This document shows, one piece after another, positions 35,125-42,866 of a stretch of 64,000 bases of DNA. Position 1 is the stretch's first letter. The number at the start of each line of letters is the position of its first letter. The translations under genes and the position numbers were made by a program. Where the stretch lies: NCBI RefSeq assembly GCF_011369485.1, contig NZ_VXCA01000035.1:116364-180363 (forward strand), in the 5' to 3' direction. The stretch is from Pseudomonas atagonensis (GTDB lineage Bacteria > Pseudomonadota > Gammaproteobacteria > Pseudomonadales > Pseudomonadaceae). The notes beneath the pieces were generated by a model. It searched no databases and was not told where the DNA came from. It was given only the letters and a program-made list of their open reading frames with translations.

Positions 35125-36044
35125 CTAGACTTATTCCCTATCATCGCTGTAACCCAACATATACAGAAAAAAAACACTTTGTCCCGAGCCCTACGCCGGC
35201 AACGCCAGGCACTCAGTGAAAGCGTGACAAGTTGCATACGCCGCAATGGCAGCCAAGTTTGAACAAAAGGGTCATTGCAGCGCCCGACCAGACGCACAAT
35301 CAATTGCACCTGATTGAACCACCAGCCGTCATGGATAGTTTTATAACGAGCGATGAGAGGACTCAAACCCTTGTTGGCACCGACCTGATTACGCTCATGC
35401 TGGCGATAATTCATGGACGGTTTCGGATCGATAAACCATTGGTAACGATGACTACGTGCAAAGGCATAGCAGTACCAGTCATGCAGACTGACTTTTTGCA
35501 ACAGTTGCCAATTATCGAGCATCGAGGCCTTAAGTGAACCTGCGAGCTGCTTGTTCATCACGTAAGTACAACCAGGCCCCGCCGCTTCGAAAAGGAAATC
35601 CCATTCAACCTGAGACTGTGCCTTGTCCAGTAAATGCGTCGTTCCATCAGGCCAGAAAGCCGTGACATTACTAGAGTAAGCATCGACTTCGCGAGTTTGA
35701 ATCGCATGGATAGCGCGCTGCAGTTTGTCGGAATGCCACACGTCATCCTGATCGGCAAAGGCCACGTAGTCGTAACCTTGAAGATCGACATCACGGACTA
35801 GCCGAAAGAAGTTGCGAGAGGCCCCACCAAATCTACCGGCAGCCGGCAAGATTAGCACCTCGGGATGTGTCGCGGCATAAGCCACGCACCACTCTTCGGT
35901 CCCGTCAGTGGAAGAATCAATACTGATATAGACAGTTATGTCGACCGCAGATTGGCCAAGGATTGAAGCCAACTGCTCCTCAATCCATTGCATGCCATTG
36001 TAGGCAGCCAGCAAAACCACGACCTTGGGATGTTTTACTGGCAT
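35121..36044 (-). CDS. GT2 glycosyltransferase
   Basis: A 307-residue GT-A transferase with VVLLAAYNGMQWIEEQL at the N terminus and the DxD-type FADQDDVWHSDKL near residue 96. The C-terminal region (NYRQHERNQVGANKGL) resembles rhamnosyltransferases near rml operons. It lies where rmlC usually stands, directly after rmlA (54-nt gap containing an AACGCT/AGCGTT hairpin). The likely role is an early transfer to the QuiNAc-loaded lipid, but donor and acceptor are unknown. Confidence 0.85.
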   Translation of the reverse strand: MPVKHPKVVVLLAAYNGMQWIEEQLASILGQSAVDITVYISIDSSTDGTEEWCVAYAATHPEVLILPAAGRFGGASRNFFRLVRDVDLQGYDYVAFADQDDVWHSDKLQRAIHAIQTREVDAYSSNVTAFWPDGTTHLLDKAQSQVEWDFLFEAAGPGCTYVMNKQLAGSLKASMLDNWQLLQKVSLHDWYCYAFARSHRYQWFIDPKPSMNYRQHERNQVGANKGLSPLIARYKTIHDGWWFNQVQLIVRLVGRCNDPFVQTWLPLRRMQLVTLSLSAWRCRRRARDKVFFFCICWVTAMIGNKSR

Positions 36045-36098
36045 GCCTTTCCTGCTTGCACCGGGTAAACGCTATCGCTCAAAAAGTGAGCGTTCGAA

Positions 36099-36989
36099 TC
36101 AGTGAGAGGGCGAGTCCAGAAGCTTTTGCAGATACTGGCCGTAGCCGGTTTTCTTCAGGGCATCAGCCTGTGCACCTAACTGCTCAGCAGTGATCCAGCC
36201 ATTGTGGTAAGCAATCTCTTCCAGGCACGCCACTTTCAAGCCTTGTCGCTGCTCGATAGTGTGTACGAAGTGACTGGCTTCCAGCAGCGAATCATGAGTC
36301 CCGGTATCAAGCCAGGCGAAACCGCGGCCAAGCATTTCAACACTCAGCGTTTTGCGCTCAAGGTAGGCACGGTTAACGTCGGTAATTTCCAGCTCTCCGC
36401 GCTCAGAAGGCTTGATGCCCTTGGCAATCTCCACAACGTCGTTGTCGTAGAAGTACAGGCCGGTGACCGCATAGTTGGACTTCGGCTTTAGTGGCTTCTC
36501 TTCAATGCTCAGTGCGCGACCGCTAGCATCAAACTCCACCACACCAAAGCGTTCCGGGTCGGACACGTGATAGCCGAATACCGTTGCACCCTGTTGTTGA
36601 GAGCTTGCCGAACGCAAGTTATCGGAGAAGTGCTGACCGTAGAAGATGTTGTCACCGAGAATCAGACAGCAAGGATCCTCGCCGATGAATTCCTCACCGA
36701 TGATAAATGCTTGTGCAAGGCCGTCCGGGCTAGGCTGCTCAGCGTAGGTCAACTTGATACCGTACACACTACCGTCACCCAGCAGCTTGCGGAAACATGG
36801 CAAGTCTTCCGGCGTCGAGATGATCAGGATTTCGCGCATACCCGCCAGCATTAACACCGACAAGGGATAAAAGATCATCGGCTTGTCATAGATTGGCAGC
36901 ATCTGTTTCGACACACCAAGGGTCAACGGATGCAGGCGCGTGCCAGAACCGCCAGCAAGGATGATGCCTTTACGATTTGTCGTGGTCAT
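36099..36989 (-). CDS. rmlA: Glucose-1-phosphate thymidylyltransferase
   Basis: A 296-residue RmlA/RfbA enzyme that makes dTDP-glucose from dTTP and glucose-1-phosphate, the first step to dTDP-rhamnose. It has the nucleotide motif LAGGSGTRLHPLT (11-23), YAEQPSPDGLAQAF, LGDNIFYG and IEEKPLKPKSNYAVTGLY, and the C-terminal helix KKTGYGQYL. Intact and normal length. The start overlaps the rmlD stop as ATGA. A broken second copy lies 3 kb downstream. Confidence 0.97.
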   Translation of the reverse strand: MTTTNRKGIILAGGSGTRLHPLTLGVSKQMLPIYDKPMIFYPLSVLMLAGMREILIISTPEDLPCFRKLLGDGSVYGIKLTYAEQPSPDGLAQAFIIGEEFIGEDPCCLILGDNIFYGQHFSDNLRSASSQQQGATVFGYHVSDPERFGVVEFDASGRALSIEEKPLKPKSNYAVTGLYFYDNDVVEIAKGIKPSERGELEITDVNRAYLERKTLSVEMLGRGFAWLDTGTHDSLLEASHFVHTIEQRQGLKVACLEEIAYHNGWITAEQLGAQADALKKTGYGQYLQKLLDSPSH

Positions 36990-37867
36990 TTATTCAGGAC
37001 TTCCCTAAGCATTCGGGTTACGCCACTTTGCCAATCCGGCAAGTGTAGAGAAAAGTTGTCGCGCAGCTTTTGAGTATTCAAGCGTGAATTCAGCGGGCGA
37101 CGCGCAGGTGTTGGATAAGCGGTCGTATCGATCGGATTGACGGCGGTCACTGCCAACTCTTCACCTTGAGCCTTGGCAAAATCGATAACGTGACAGGCAT
37201 AGCCGTACCAGGAAACCTCGCCTGCGGCGGCCAAATGATAAAGGCCTGCCAGCTCAGGACGATGCATGACTTGCTGAATTGCCAATGCGGTGACATCCGC
37301 AATCAAGTCGGCGCCAGTAGGCGCTCCAATCTGATCGGCGATAACGCTCAGGCTTTCACGATCCTTCGCCAGACGCAGCATAGTCTTGGCAAAATTGTTG
37401 CCGCGAGCGCCATAAACCCAACTGGTACGAAAGATCAGATGCTTGCATCCCGAGGCAATAATTGCCTGCTCGCCCGCAAGTTTGCTCGCGCCATAGTGAT
37501 TCACCGGAGCGACAGAGTCGGTTTCCTGCCAGGCCTGCGCACCTTGCCCACTGAAGACATAATCGGTGGAGTAATGAATTAGCCAAGCACTCAGGGATGC
37601 CGCCTCTTGCGCCATGACCTGACTCGCCTGACCGTTCACACGGTCAGCCAGTTCGGTCTCCGACTCTGCCTTATCGACTGCAGTGTAAGCGGCAGCGTTA
37701 ACAATGACCTGAGGCTTGACCTGGCGAATCGTCGCACGCAATGCTTCCAGATCGGACAAATCGCCACCCGTGTTACGGTCGAGGGAAATCAATTCCCCCA
37801 GCGGCGCGAGAGACCGTTGCAGCTCCCAGCCGACCTGACCGTTTTTTCCCAGGAGAAGGATTTTCAT
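36986..37867 (-). CDS. rmlD: dTDP-4-dehydrorhamnose reductase
   Basis: A 293-residue SDR that carries out the last step of dTDP-L-rhamnose synthesis, NADPH reduction of the 4-keto sugar. Motifs: LLGKNGQVGWEL (4-15), STDYVFSG, and YGASKLAGEQ. The start at 37867 overlaps the rmlB stop as ATGA. Its substrate needs the RmlC epimerase, which is not encoded intact in this cluster. Confidence 0.96.
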   Translation of the reverse strand: MKILLLGKNGQVGWELQRSLAPLGELISLDRNTGGDLSDLEALRATIRQVKPQVIVNAAAYTAVDKAESETELADRVNGQASQVMAQEAASLSAWLIHYSTDYVFSGQGAQAWQETDSVAPVNHYGASKLAGEQAIIASGCKHLIFRTSWVYGARGNNFAKTMLRLAKDRESLSVIADQIGAPTGADLIADVTALAIQQVMHRPELAGLYHLAAAGEVSWYGYACHVIDFAKAQGEELAVTAVNPIDTTAYPTPARRPLNSRLNTQKLRDNFSLHLPDWQSGVTRMLREVLNK

Positions 37868-38940
37868 GCCTTGCTCGATCGATCGCTGTAATTCTGGTCG
37901 ATCCACTGCTGATAGCTGCCGCTTTTCACGTGCTCTACCCATTCAGTGTTGGTCAGATACCATTCAACCGTTTTACGGATACCGGATTCAAAAGTCTCTT
38001 GCGGCGTCCAGCCCAGCTCGCGCTGTATTTTGCTTGCATCAATCGCATAACGCTGATCGTGACCCGGGCGATCCTGAACATAAGTGATCAGGCTGGCATG
38101 TGGACGATGAGCTGAATCAGGACGCAACTCATCCAGCAGTGCACAAAGAGTGTTCACCACTTCGATGTTTTGCTTCTCGTTGTGACCGCCAATGTTGTAC
38201 GTCTCACCGATGACGCCTTCGGTCACGACTTTGTAAAGTGCACGGGCGTGATCTTCGACGTAGAGCCAGTCACGAACCTGGTTACCCTTGCCGTAAACCG
38301 GCAGTGGCTTACCTTCCAGCGCATTAAGAATGATCAGCGGTATCAGCTTCTCAGGGAAGTGGCACGGGCCGTAGTTGTTGGAACAATTGGTTACCAGCGT
38401 TGGCAACCCATAGGTGCGAGCCCAGGCGCGAACCAAGTGATCGGAACTGGCTTTGCTGGCCGAATAAGGCGAGCTGGGCTGATAAGGCGTGGTTTCGGTG
38501 AACAGATCTTCCGGGCCTTCCAGGTCACCATAAACTTCGTCAGTCGAAATATGGTGAAAACGGAAGTTGGCTTTACGCACATCATCCAACGCAGCCCAGT
38601 AATGGCGGGCCGCTTCCAGCAAAGTGTAAGTGCCAATGATGTTCGTCTGGATGAACTCGGATGGGCCTGAGATCGAGCGATCAACGTGAGACTCTGCGGC
38701 CAAATGCATGATTGCATCCGGTTGATGCTCACGTAGGACACGGTCGATCTGCTCACGGTCGCAAATATCGACACGCTCGAACACGTAACGTGGATTCTGG
38801 CTAACTTGCGCCAATGACTCCAGATTACCGGCGTAAGTCAGCTTATCGACGTTAACGACAGAGTCGGTAGTGTTGGAGATAATGTGACGGATGACTGCCG
38901 AGCCGATAAACCCGGCGCCGCCGGTTACTAGAATTTTCAC
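37864..38940 (-). CDS. rmlB: dTDP-glucose 4,6-dehydratase
   Basis: A 358-residue NAD-dependent dehydratase, second step to dTDP-rhamnose. Motifs: TGGAGFIGSAVIRHI (6-20), FHHISTDEVYG with catalytic residues, YSASKASSDHLVRAW and NNYGPCHFPEKLIP. First gene of the O-antigen cluster and of the coupled rmlBDA set. The 224-bp gap upstream to the lapA-like gene is the probable promoter region. Confidence 0.97.
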   Translation of the reverse strand: MKILVTGGAGFIGSAVIRHIISNTTDSVVNVDKLTYAGNLESLAQVSQNPRYVFERVDICDREQIDRVLREHQPDAIMHLAAESHVDRSISGPSEFIQTNIIGTYTLLEAARHYWAALDDVRKANFRFHHISTDEVYGDLEGPEDLFTETTPYQPSSPYSASKASSDHLVRAWARTYGLPTLVTNCSNNYGPCHFPEKLIPLIILNALEGKPLPVYGKGNQVRDWLYVEDHARALYKVVTEGVIGETYNIGGHNEKQNIEVVNTLCALLDELRPDSAHRPHASLITYVQDRPGHDQRYAIDASKIQRELGWTPQETFESGIRKTVEWYLTNTEWVEHVKSGSYQQWIDQNYSDRSSKA

Positions 38941-39164
38941 GCGAAACCATACCCTTGAGCTGCGGACAGCGCCACCAACGAGCGCCGTCTAATCCATGAA
39001 TGCAAAAACCGTCAAAGATACGGCTTCCGTCAGAGTCAGTCTGAGTCGATGTACAAAGCAGGCACTATCGAACAAGGGCTGCATTTTACAGCTTAGCGAA
39101 CGTTTTACTAATGGATAAAGACAGGTAGAGAGGCAATTTCGACAGACGCCCTGCACCTGTCGCC
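38941..39164 (-). promoter_or_regulatory. Leader region of the O-antigen cluster
   Basis: 224 bp between the lapA-like gene and rmlB, AT-richer than neighbours, the natural place for the main cluster promoter. I looked for a JUMPstart/ops element (GGCGGTAG core) on the minus strand and did not find one. No gene is seen. Confidence 0.4.
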
Positions 39165-39404
39165 TTAGATAAGACGTTTGCGCGCAGCCCTGGACGAACG
39201 CCCCAGAAACCAGGCGAATAATGGACCAATCAACATGCCAATCAGCAACGCCAAAACCACGACAAGTGATACCGGCAACTGAGGCCCAGACAAACCCAGA
39301 AACAATAACGACACTGATTGTTGATTCTCAAGAACAAAGGCCAGAATCACCAACACCAGCAAGAGAATAAAAACGCCAAGAAGTATGCGCTTAAGGTTAC
39401 GCAT
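39165..39404 (-). CDS. LapA/DUF1049-domain membrane protein
   Basis: A 79-residue protein with two membrane helices (about 8-26 and 41-66) and a basic tail RSSRAARKRLI, the layout of the LapA/DUF1049 family. In enteric bacteria LapA works with LapB in LPS assembly control; here the link is only family and position at the edge of an O-antigen locus. It begins 27 nt after ihfB stops and probably shares its transcript. Confidence 0.82.
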   Translation of the reverse strand: MRNLKRILLGVFILLLVLVILAFVLENQQSVSLLFLGLSGPQLPVSLVVVLALLIGMLIGPLFAWFLGRSSRAARKRLI

Positions 39405-39431
39405 GGGTAACTCCCTGAATGGTAGCGACTG

Positions 39432-39728
39432 TCAAACCCCCTCCTCCTCTTCCTCGTTCACTCGGTCGCGCAACTCTTTGCCCGGCTTGAAGTGCGGAAC
39501 AAATTTACCGTCCAGACTGACAGACTGACCAGTCTTCGGATTGCGGCCGACGCGCGGCGCACGGTAGTGCAGAGAGAAGCTGCCAAACCCACGGATCTCG
39601 ATGCGATCGCCGGTAGCCAGGCATTGGGACATTTGTTCAAGCATGGTCTTGATGGCCAGCTCCACATCTTTCGATGAGAGTAGCCCTTGATGGGTGACAA
39701 TTCGTTCGATCAACTCCGACTTCGTCAT
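39432..39728 (-). CDS. ihfB: Integration host factor subunit beta
   Basis: A 98-residue DNA-bending protein, the beta subunit of IHF. The N-terminal MTKSELIERIV and the DNA-binding arm with GFGSFSLHYRAPRVGRNPKTGQ (including the intercalating Pro) are intact; the tail is acidic (VNEEEEEGV). The start ATG follows AAGAAGGG. It marks the conserved left border of pseudomonad O-antigen loci. Confidence 0.97.
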   Translation of the reverse strand: MTKSELIERIVTHQGLLSSKDVELAIKTMLEQMSQCLATGDRIEIRGFGSFSLHYRAPRVGRNPKTGQSVSLDGKFVPHFKPGKELRDRVNEEEEEGV

Positions 39729-39882
39729 ATTTTTCCCTTCTTTTTCAAGCAGCTAGATCAGCGCTTGAAAGGTTTTAGCACGCCCGGAAGATTTTGAACA
39801 GCCCAGGGATTGACATATCTTCCTCGGCGCCGAAACGCCCTTTTTTTGAGCATCGATTCACCCTTCTGGAACATCTGCGCCA

Positions 39883-40158
39883 TTAGCGGCAGATCACCAA
39901 CATGGTTCGAGTCACGTATCCCGCAGGATTGAAGCCGAACGGGAATTCATCATCCTTGGCATCATCAGACCGCGTAATCACCTTGTAGCCATCACCTTTG
40001 CACTCCTTCGCCGCGCGCTTTTGGCACTTCTCCCAACCGGACCCGAGACCGGAGCAATCGATTTCGATACCACTGACACCACGCACCGCATGAGTCTTTG
40101 CGCTGGTAGTACAGCCGGCCAACAGCAAAATTGCCGTGAGGACAATTAACTTGTTCAT
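39883..40158 (-). CDS. Small lipoprotein
   Basis: A 91-residue lipoprotein of unknown function. Residues 1-16 form a lipoprotein signal with lipobox LLAGC (Cys16), followed by a short mature domain with four further cysteines (IDCSG, EKCQK, KECKG, VICR) that could form two disulfides. AAGGAAG precedes the ATG at 40158; the longer open frame upstream lacks a signal. It lies between rpsA and ihfB and seems to be its own unit. Confidence 0.72.
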   Translation of the reverse strand: MNKLIVLTAILLLAGCTTSAKTHAVRGVSGIEIDCSGLGSGWEKCQKRAAKECKGDGYKVITRSDDAKDDEFPFGFNPAGYVTRTMLVICR

Positions 40159-40326
40159 CCACTTCCTTATGCCAGGCAACTGCCCGACTACTACACGCTT
40201 AAGACCAAGCTTAGCCGCGAATAGACGATTGATCCGATTAAACAAACAGACCGCCGGGCACGAGCATTGGTTTCACGTAAATGCTTGAGCGTGCGAGGAA
40301 TTTACATGACACCAAATCGCAGACAC

Positions 40327-40355
40327 AAAAAAGGGCGACCGAAGTCGCCCTTTTT
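40327..40355 (-). terminator. rpsA terminator
   Basis: On the minus strand AAAAAGGGCGAC-TTCG-GTCGCCCTTTTTT is a perfect GC stem closed by a stable UUCG tetraloop and followed by T residues, just after the rpsA stop. Confidence 0.95.
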
Positions 40356-40371
40356 AATGGTCAGACAGAAC

Positions 40372-42057
40372 TCAGTTCTGTTTAGCCATTGCTTGACGCA
40401 GCAGTGCCGCCATAGTGGTGTCAGCTGCTTCGCCTTCCGGAGCTGCTTTCAGACTCTGGATAGCTTCTTTCTCTTCAGCATCGTCTTTCGATTTGATCGA
40501 CAGCTGAATTACACGGCTCTTACGATCAACGCTGATGATCTTGGCTTCTACTTCCTGGCCTTCTTTCAGAACGTTGCGCGCGTCTTCAACGCGGTCACGG
40601 CTGATTTCGGAGGCTTTCAGAGTCGCTTCGATATCGTCGGCCAGAACGATGATGGCGCCTTTGGCGTCAACTTCTTTCACGGTGCCAGTAACGATTGCGC
40701 CTTTGTCGTTAACCGAGACGTACTCGGAGAACGGATCGCTTTCCAGTTGCTTGATACCCAGGGAGATACGCTCGCGCTCTGGGTCAACCGACAGGATAAC
40801 GGTGTCCAGCTCGTCGCCCTTCTTGAAACGACGTACGGCTTCTTCGCCCACTTCGTTCCAGGAGATGTCGGACAGGTGAACCAGACCGTCGATGCCGCCG
40901 TCCAGACCAATGAAGATACCGAAATCGGTGATCGACTTGATGGTGCCGGAGATCTTGTCGCCCTTATTGAACTGGCCAGAGAAGTCTTCCCACGGGTTCG
41001 ACTTGCACTGCTTGATGCCCAGGGAGATACGACGACGCTCTTCGTCGATGTCCAGAACCATAACTTCCACTTCGTCGCCGACTTGTACGACTTTCGAAGG
41101 GTGGATGTTCTTGTTGGTCCAGTCCATTTCCGAAACGTGTACCAGACCTTCAACGCCTTCTTCCAGCTCTGCGAAGCAGCCGTAGTCGGTCAGGTTGGTT
41201 ACACGAGCGGTAACGCGAGTGCTTTCTGGGTAACGGGCTTTAATAGCAACCCATGGATCTTCGCCCAGTTGCTTCAGGCCCAGGGAAACACGATTGCGCT
41301 CGCGATCGTACTTCAGAACCTTAACGTCGATTTCGTCACCAACGTTGACGATCTCGGAAGGATGCTTGATGCGCTTCCAGGCCATGTCGGTGATGTGCAG
41401 CAGGCCGTCCACGCCACCCAGATCGACGAATGCGCCGTAATCGGTGAGGTTTTTGACGATACCTTTGACTTGCTGGCCTTCCTGCAGGGATTCCAGCAGA
41501 GCTTCACGCTCGGCGGAGTTCTCGGCTTCCAGGACGCTGCGACGGGAAACGACAACGTTGTTGCGCTTCTGGTCCAGCTTGATGACCTTGAATTCCAGCT
41601 CTTTGCCTTCCAGGTGCGTGGTGTCGCGCACTGGACGGACGTCAACCAGGGAACCTGGCAGGAACGCACGGATGCCGTTAACGTCGACAGTGAAGCCGCC
41701 TTTAACCTTACCGTTGATAACGCCCTTGACCACTTCCTCAGCTGCGAAGGCTGCTTCCAGAACGATCCAGCATTCAGCGCGCTTGGCTTTTTCACGGGAC
41801 AGCTTGGTTTCACCGAAACCGTCTTCAACCGAGTCCAGAGCAACGTGAACTTCGTCACCGACATTGATAGTCAGATCGCCAGCGTCGTTGTAGAACTGCT
41901 CAAGCGGGATGAGTGCTTCAGACTTCAGGCCAGCGTGAACGGTTACCCAGCGAGCCTGGTAATCGATATCAACGATAACACCGGTGATGATGGAGCCTGC
42001 CTGAAGGTTCAGGGTTTTTAGGCTTTCTTCAAAGAGTTCCGCAAAGCTTTCGCTCAT
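40372..42057 (-). CDS. rpsA: 30S ribosomal protein S1
   Basis: A 561-residue protein with six S1 (OB-fold) repeats, each with the recurrent G.V..I.DFG.F pattern (for example GIVKNLTDYGAFVDLGG and GTIKSITDFGIFIGLDG). S1 binds mRNA leaders and helps the 30S subunit start translation. ATG at 42057 (MSESFAEL), with AGGAATTAAA upstream. The length matches other proteobacterial S1. Leader hairpins upstream suggest autoregulation. Confidence 0.98.
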   Translation of the reverse strand: MSESFAELFEESLKTLNLQAGSIITGVIVDIDYQARWVTVHAGLKSEALIPLEQFYNDAGDLTINVGDEVHVALDSVEDGFGETKLSREKAKRAECWIVLEAAFAAEEVVKGVINGKVKGGFTVDVNGIRAFLPGSLVDVRPVRDTTHLEGKELEFKVIKLDQKRNNVVVSRRSVLEAENSAEREALLESLQEGQQVKGIVKNLTDYGAFVDLGGVDGLLHITDMAWKRIKHPSEIVNVGDEIDVKVLKYDRERNRVSLGLKQLGEDPWVAIKARYPESTRVTARVTNLTDYGCFAELEEGVEGLVHVSEMDWTNKNIHPSKVVQVGDEVEVMVLDIDEERRRISLGIKQCKSNPWEDFSGQFNKGDKISGTIKSITDFGIFIGLDGGIDGLVHLSDISWNEVGEEAVRRFKKGDELDTVILSVDPERERISLGIKQLESDPFSEYVSVNDKGAIVTGTVKEVDAKGAIIVLADDIEATLKASEISRDRVEDARNVLKEGQEVEAKIISVDRKSRVIQLSIKSKDDAEEKEAIQSLKAAPEGEAADTTMAALLRQAMAKQN

Positions 42058-42075
42058 TTTAATTCCTGTAAATGA

Positions 42076-42116
42076 GGGCGAAGGATACGCCCATCTCCAC
42101 ACCCCAGACGGTGTGG
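42076..42116 (-). promoter_or_regulatory. rpsA leader hairpins
   Basis: Two small inverted repeats lie 20-60 nt before the rpsA start: GGGCG/CGCCC (42076-42080 and 42088-42092) and CCACACC/GGTGTGG (42097-42103 and 42110-42116). Neither has a T-run. S1 is known to repress its own structured leader in E. coli; this layout is consistent with that but not proven. Confidence 0.45.
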
Positions 42117-42176
42117 GTTAGTTTCATATAGAAGAAGCGCTGCAGGACTATGACTGGTCCCCTGCCGCCTTCTTGG

Positions 42177-42866
42177 TCACCCGGCGATATCGCGAATGGC
42201 GATCTCGCTCATGATGCGTTCAAGCACCTGATCGATGGACAACTCCGTGGAATCCAGCTGTATGGCGTCAGCCGCCGGTTTAAGCGGGGCTACCGCTCGC
42301 TGGGTGTCACGCTCGTCGCGCGCACGGATCTCATCTAGCAGACTCGACAGACTAACACCCTCGACTTTGCCCTTCAACTGCAAATATCGACGGCGCGCCC
42401 TCTCCTCGGCACTGGCGGTCAGGAAAATCTTCAGCGGCGCATCAGGAAAAACCACTGTACCCATGTCGCGACCATCCGCTACAAGGCCCGGCGTTTCCTG
42501 AAATGCACGCTGGCGCTGCAGCAGCGCCTCGCGTACAGCGGGCAATGCAGCCACTTGCGAAGCGCCGGAACCGACGCTTTCCGTGCGTATCACGTCGCTG
42601 ACTTCATCGCCTTCCAGAATGATGCGTTGCAACTGACCGTCGGTCGCCGCAATGAACTGCACATCCAGATGAGCGGCCAGTTTCTTCAGCAGTTCTTCAT
42701 TGGTCAGGTCGACACCATGATTATGCGCAGCGAACGCCAGCAGGCGGTAAAGCGCTCCGGAATCCAGCAGATTCCAGCCCAGACGCTTGGCCAGAATCCC
42801 GGCTACCGTGCCCTTGCCAGAGCCGCTAGGCCCATCGATGGTGATGACCGGTGCAATGTTTTTCAC
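42177..42866 (-). CDS. cmk: Cytidylate kinase
   Basis: A 229-residue nucleotide kinase phosphorylating CMP and dCMP. The P-loop is GPSGSGKGT; further family sites are LDSGALYR and VADGRDMGTVVFPDA. It starts with GTG at 42866, overlapping the tyrA-aroA stop as GTGA, so it is translationally coupled; the open frame further upstream lies inside aroA. rpsA follows after 119 nt, the usual cmk-rpsA order. Confidence 0.96.
   Translation of the reverse strand: MKNIAPVITIDGPSGSGKGTVAGILAKRLGWNLLDSGALYRLLAFAAHNHGVDLTNEELLKKLAAHLDVQFIAATDGQLQRIILEGDEVSDVIRTESVGSGASQVAALPAVREALLQRQRAFQETPGLVADGRDMGTVVFPDAPLKIFLTASAEERARRRYLQLKGKVEGVSLSSLLDEIRARDERDTQRAVAPLKPAADAIQLDSTELSIDQVLERIMSEIAIRDIAG

Noticed and set aside
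36045..36098. Possible rmlC after rmlA
   Set aside because: The gap is only 54 bp and the next frame is a GT2 transferase; there is no room for RmlC.
38941..39164. JUMPstart/ops element expected before O-antigen genes
   Set aside because: No GGCGGTAG core is present on the minus strand in this gap; a GGTAGCG further left is on the wrong strand and inside the lapA-ihfB gap.
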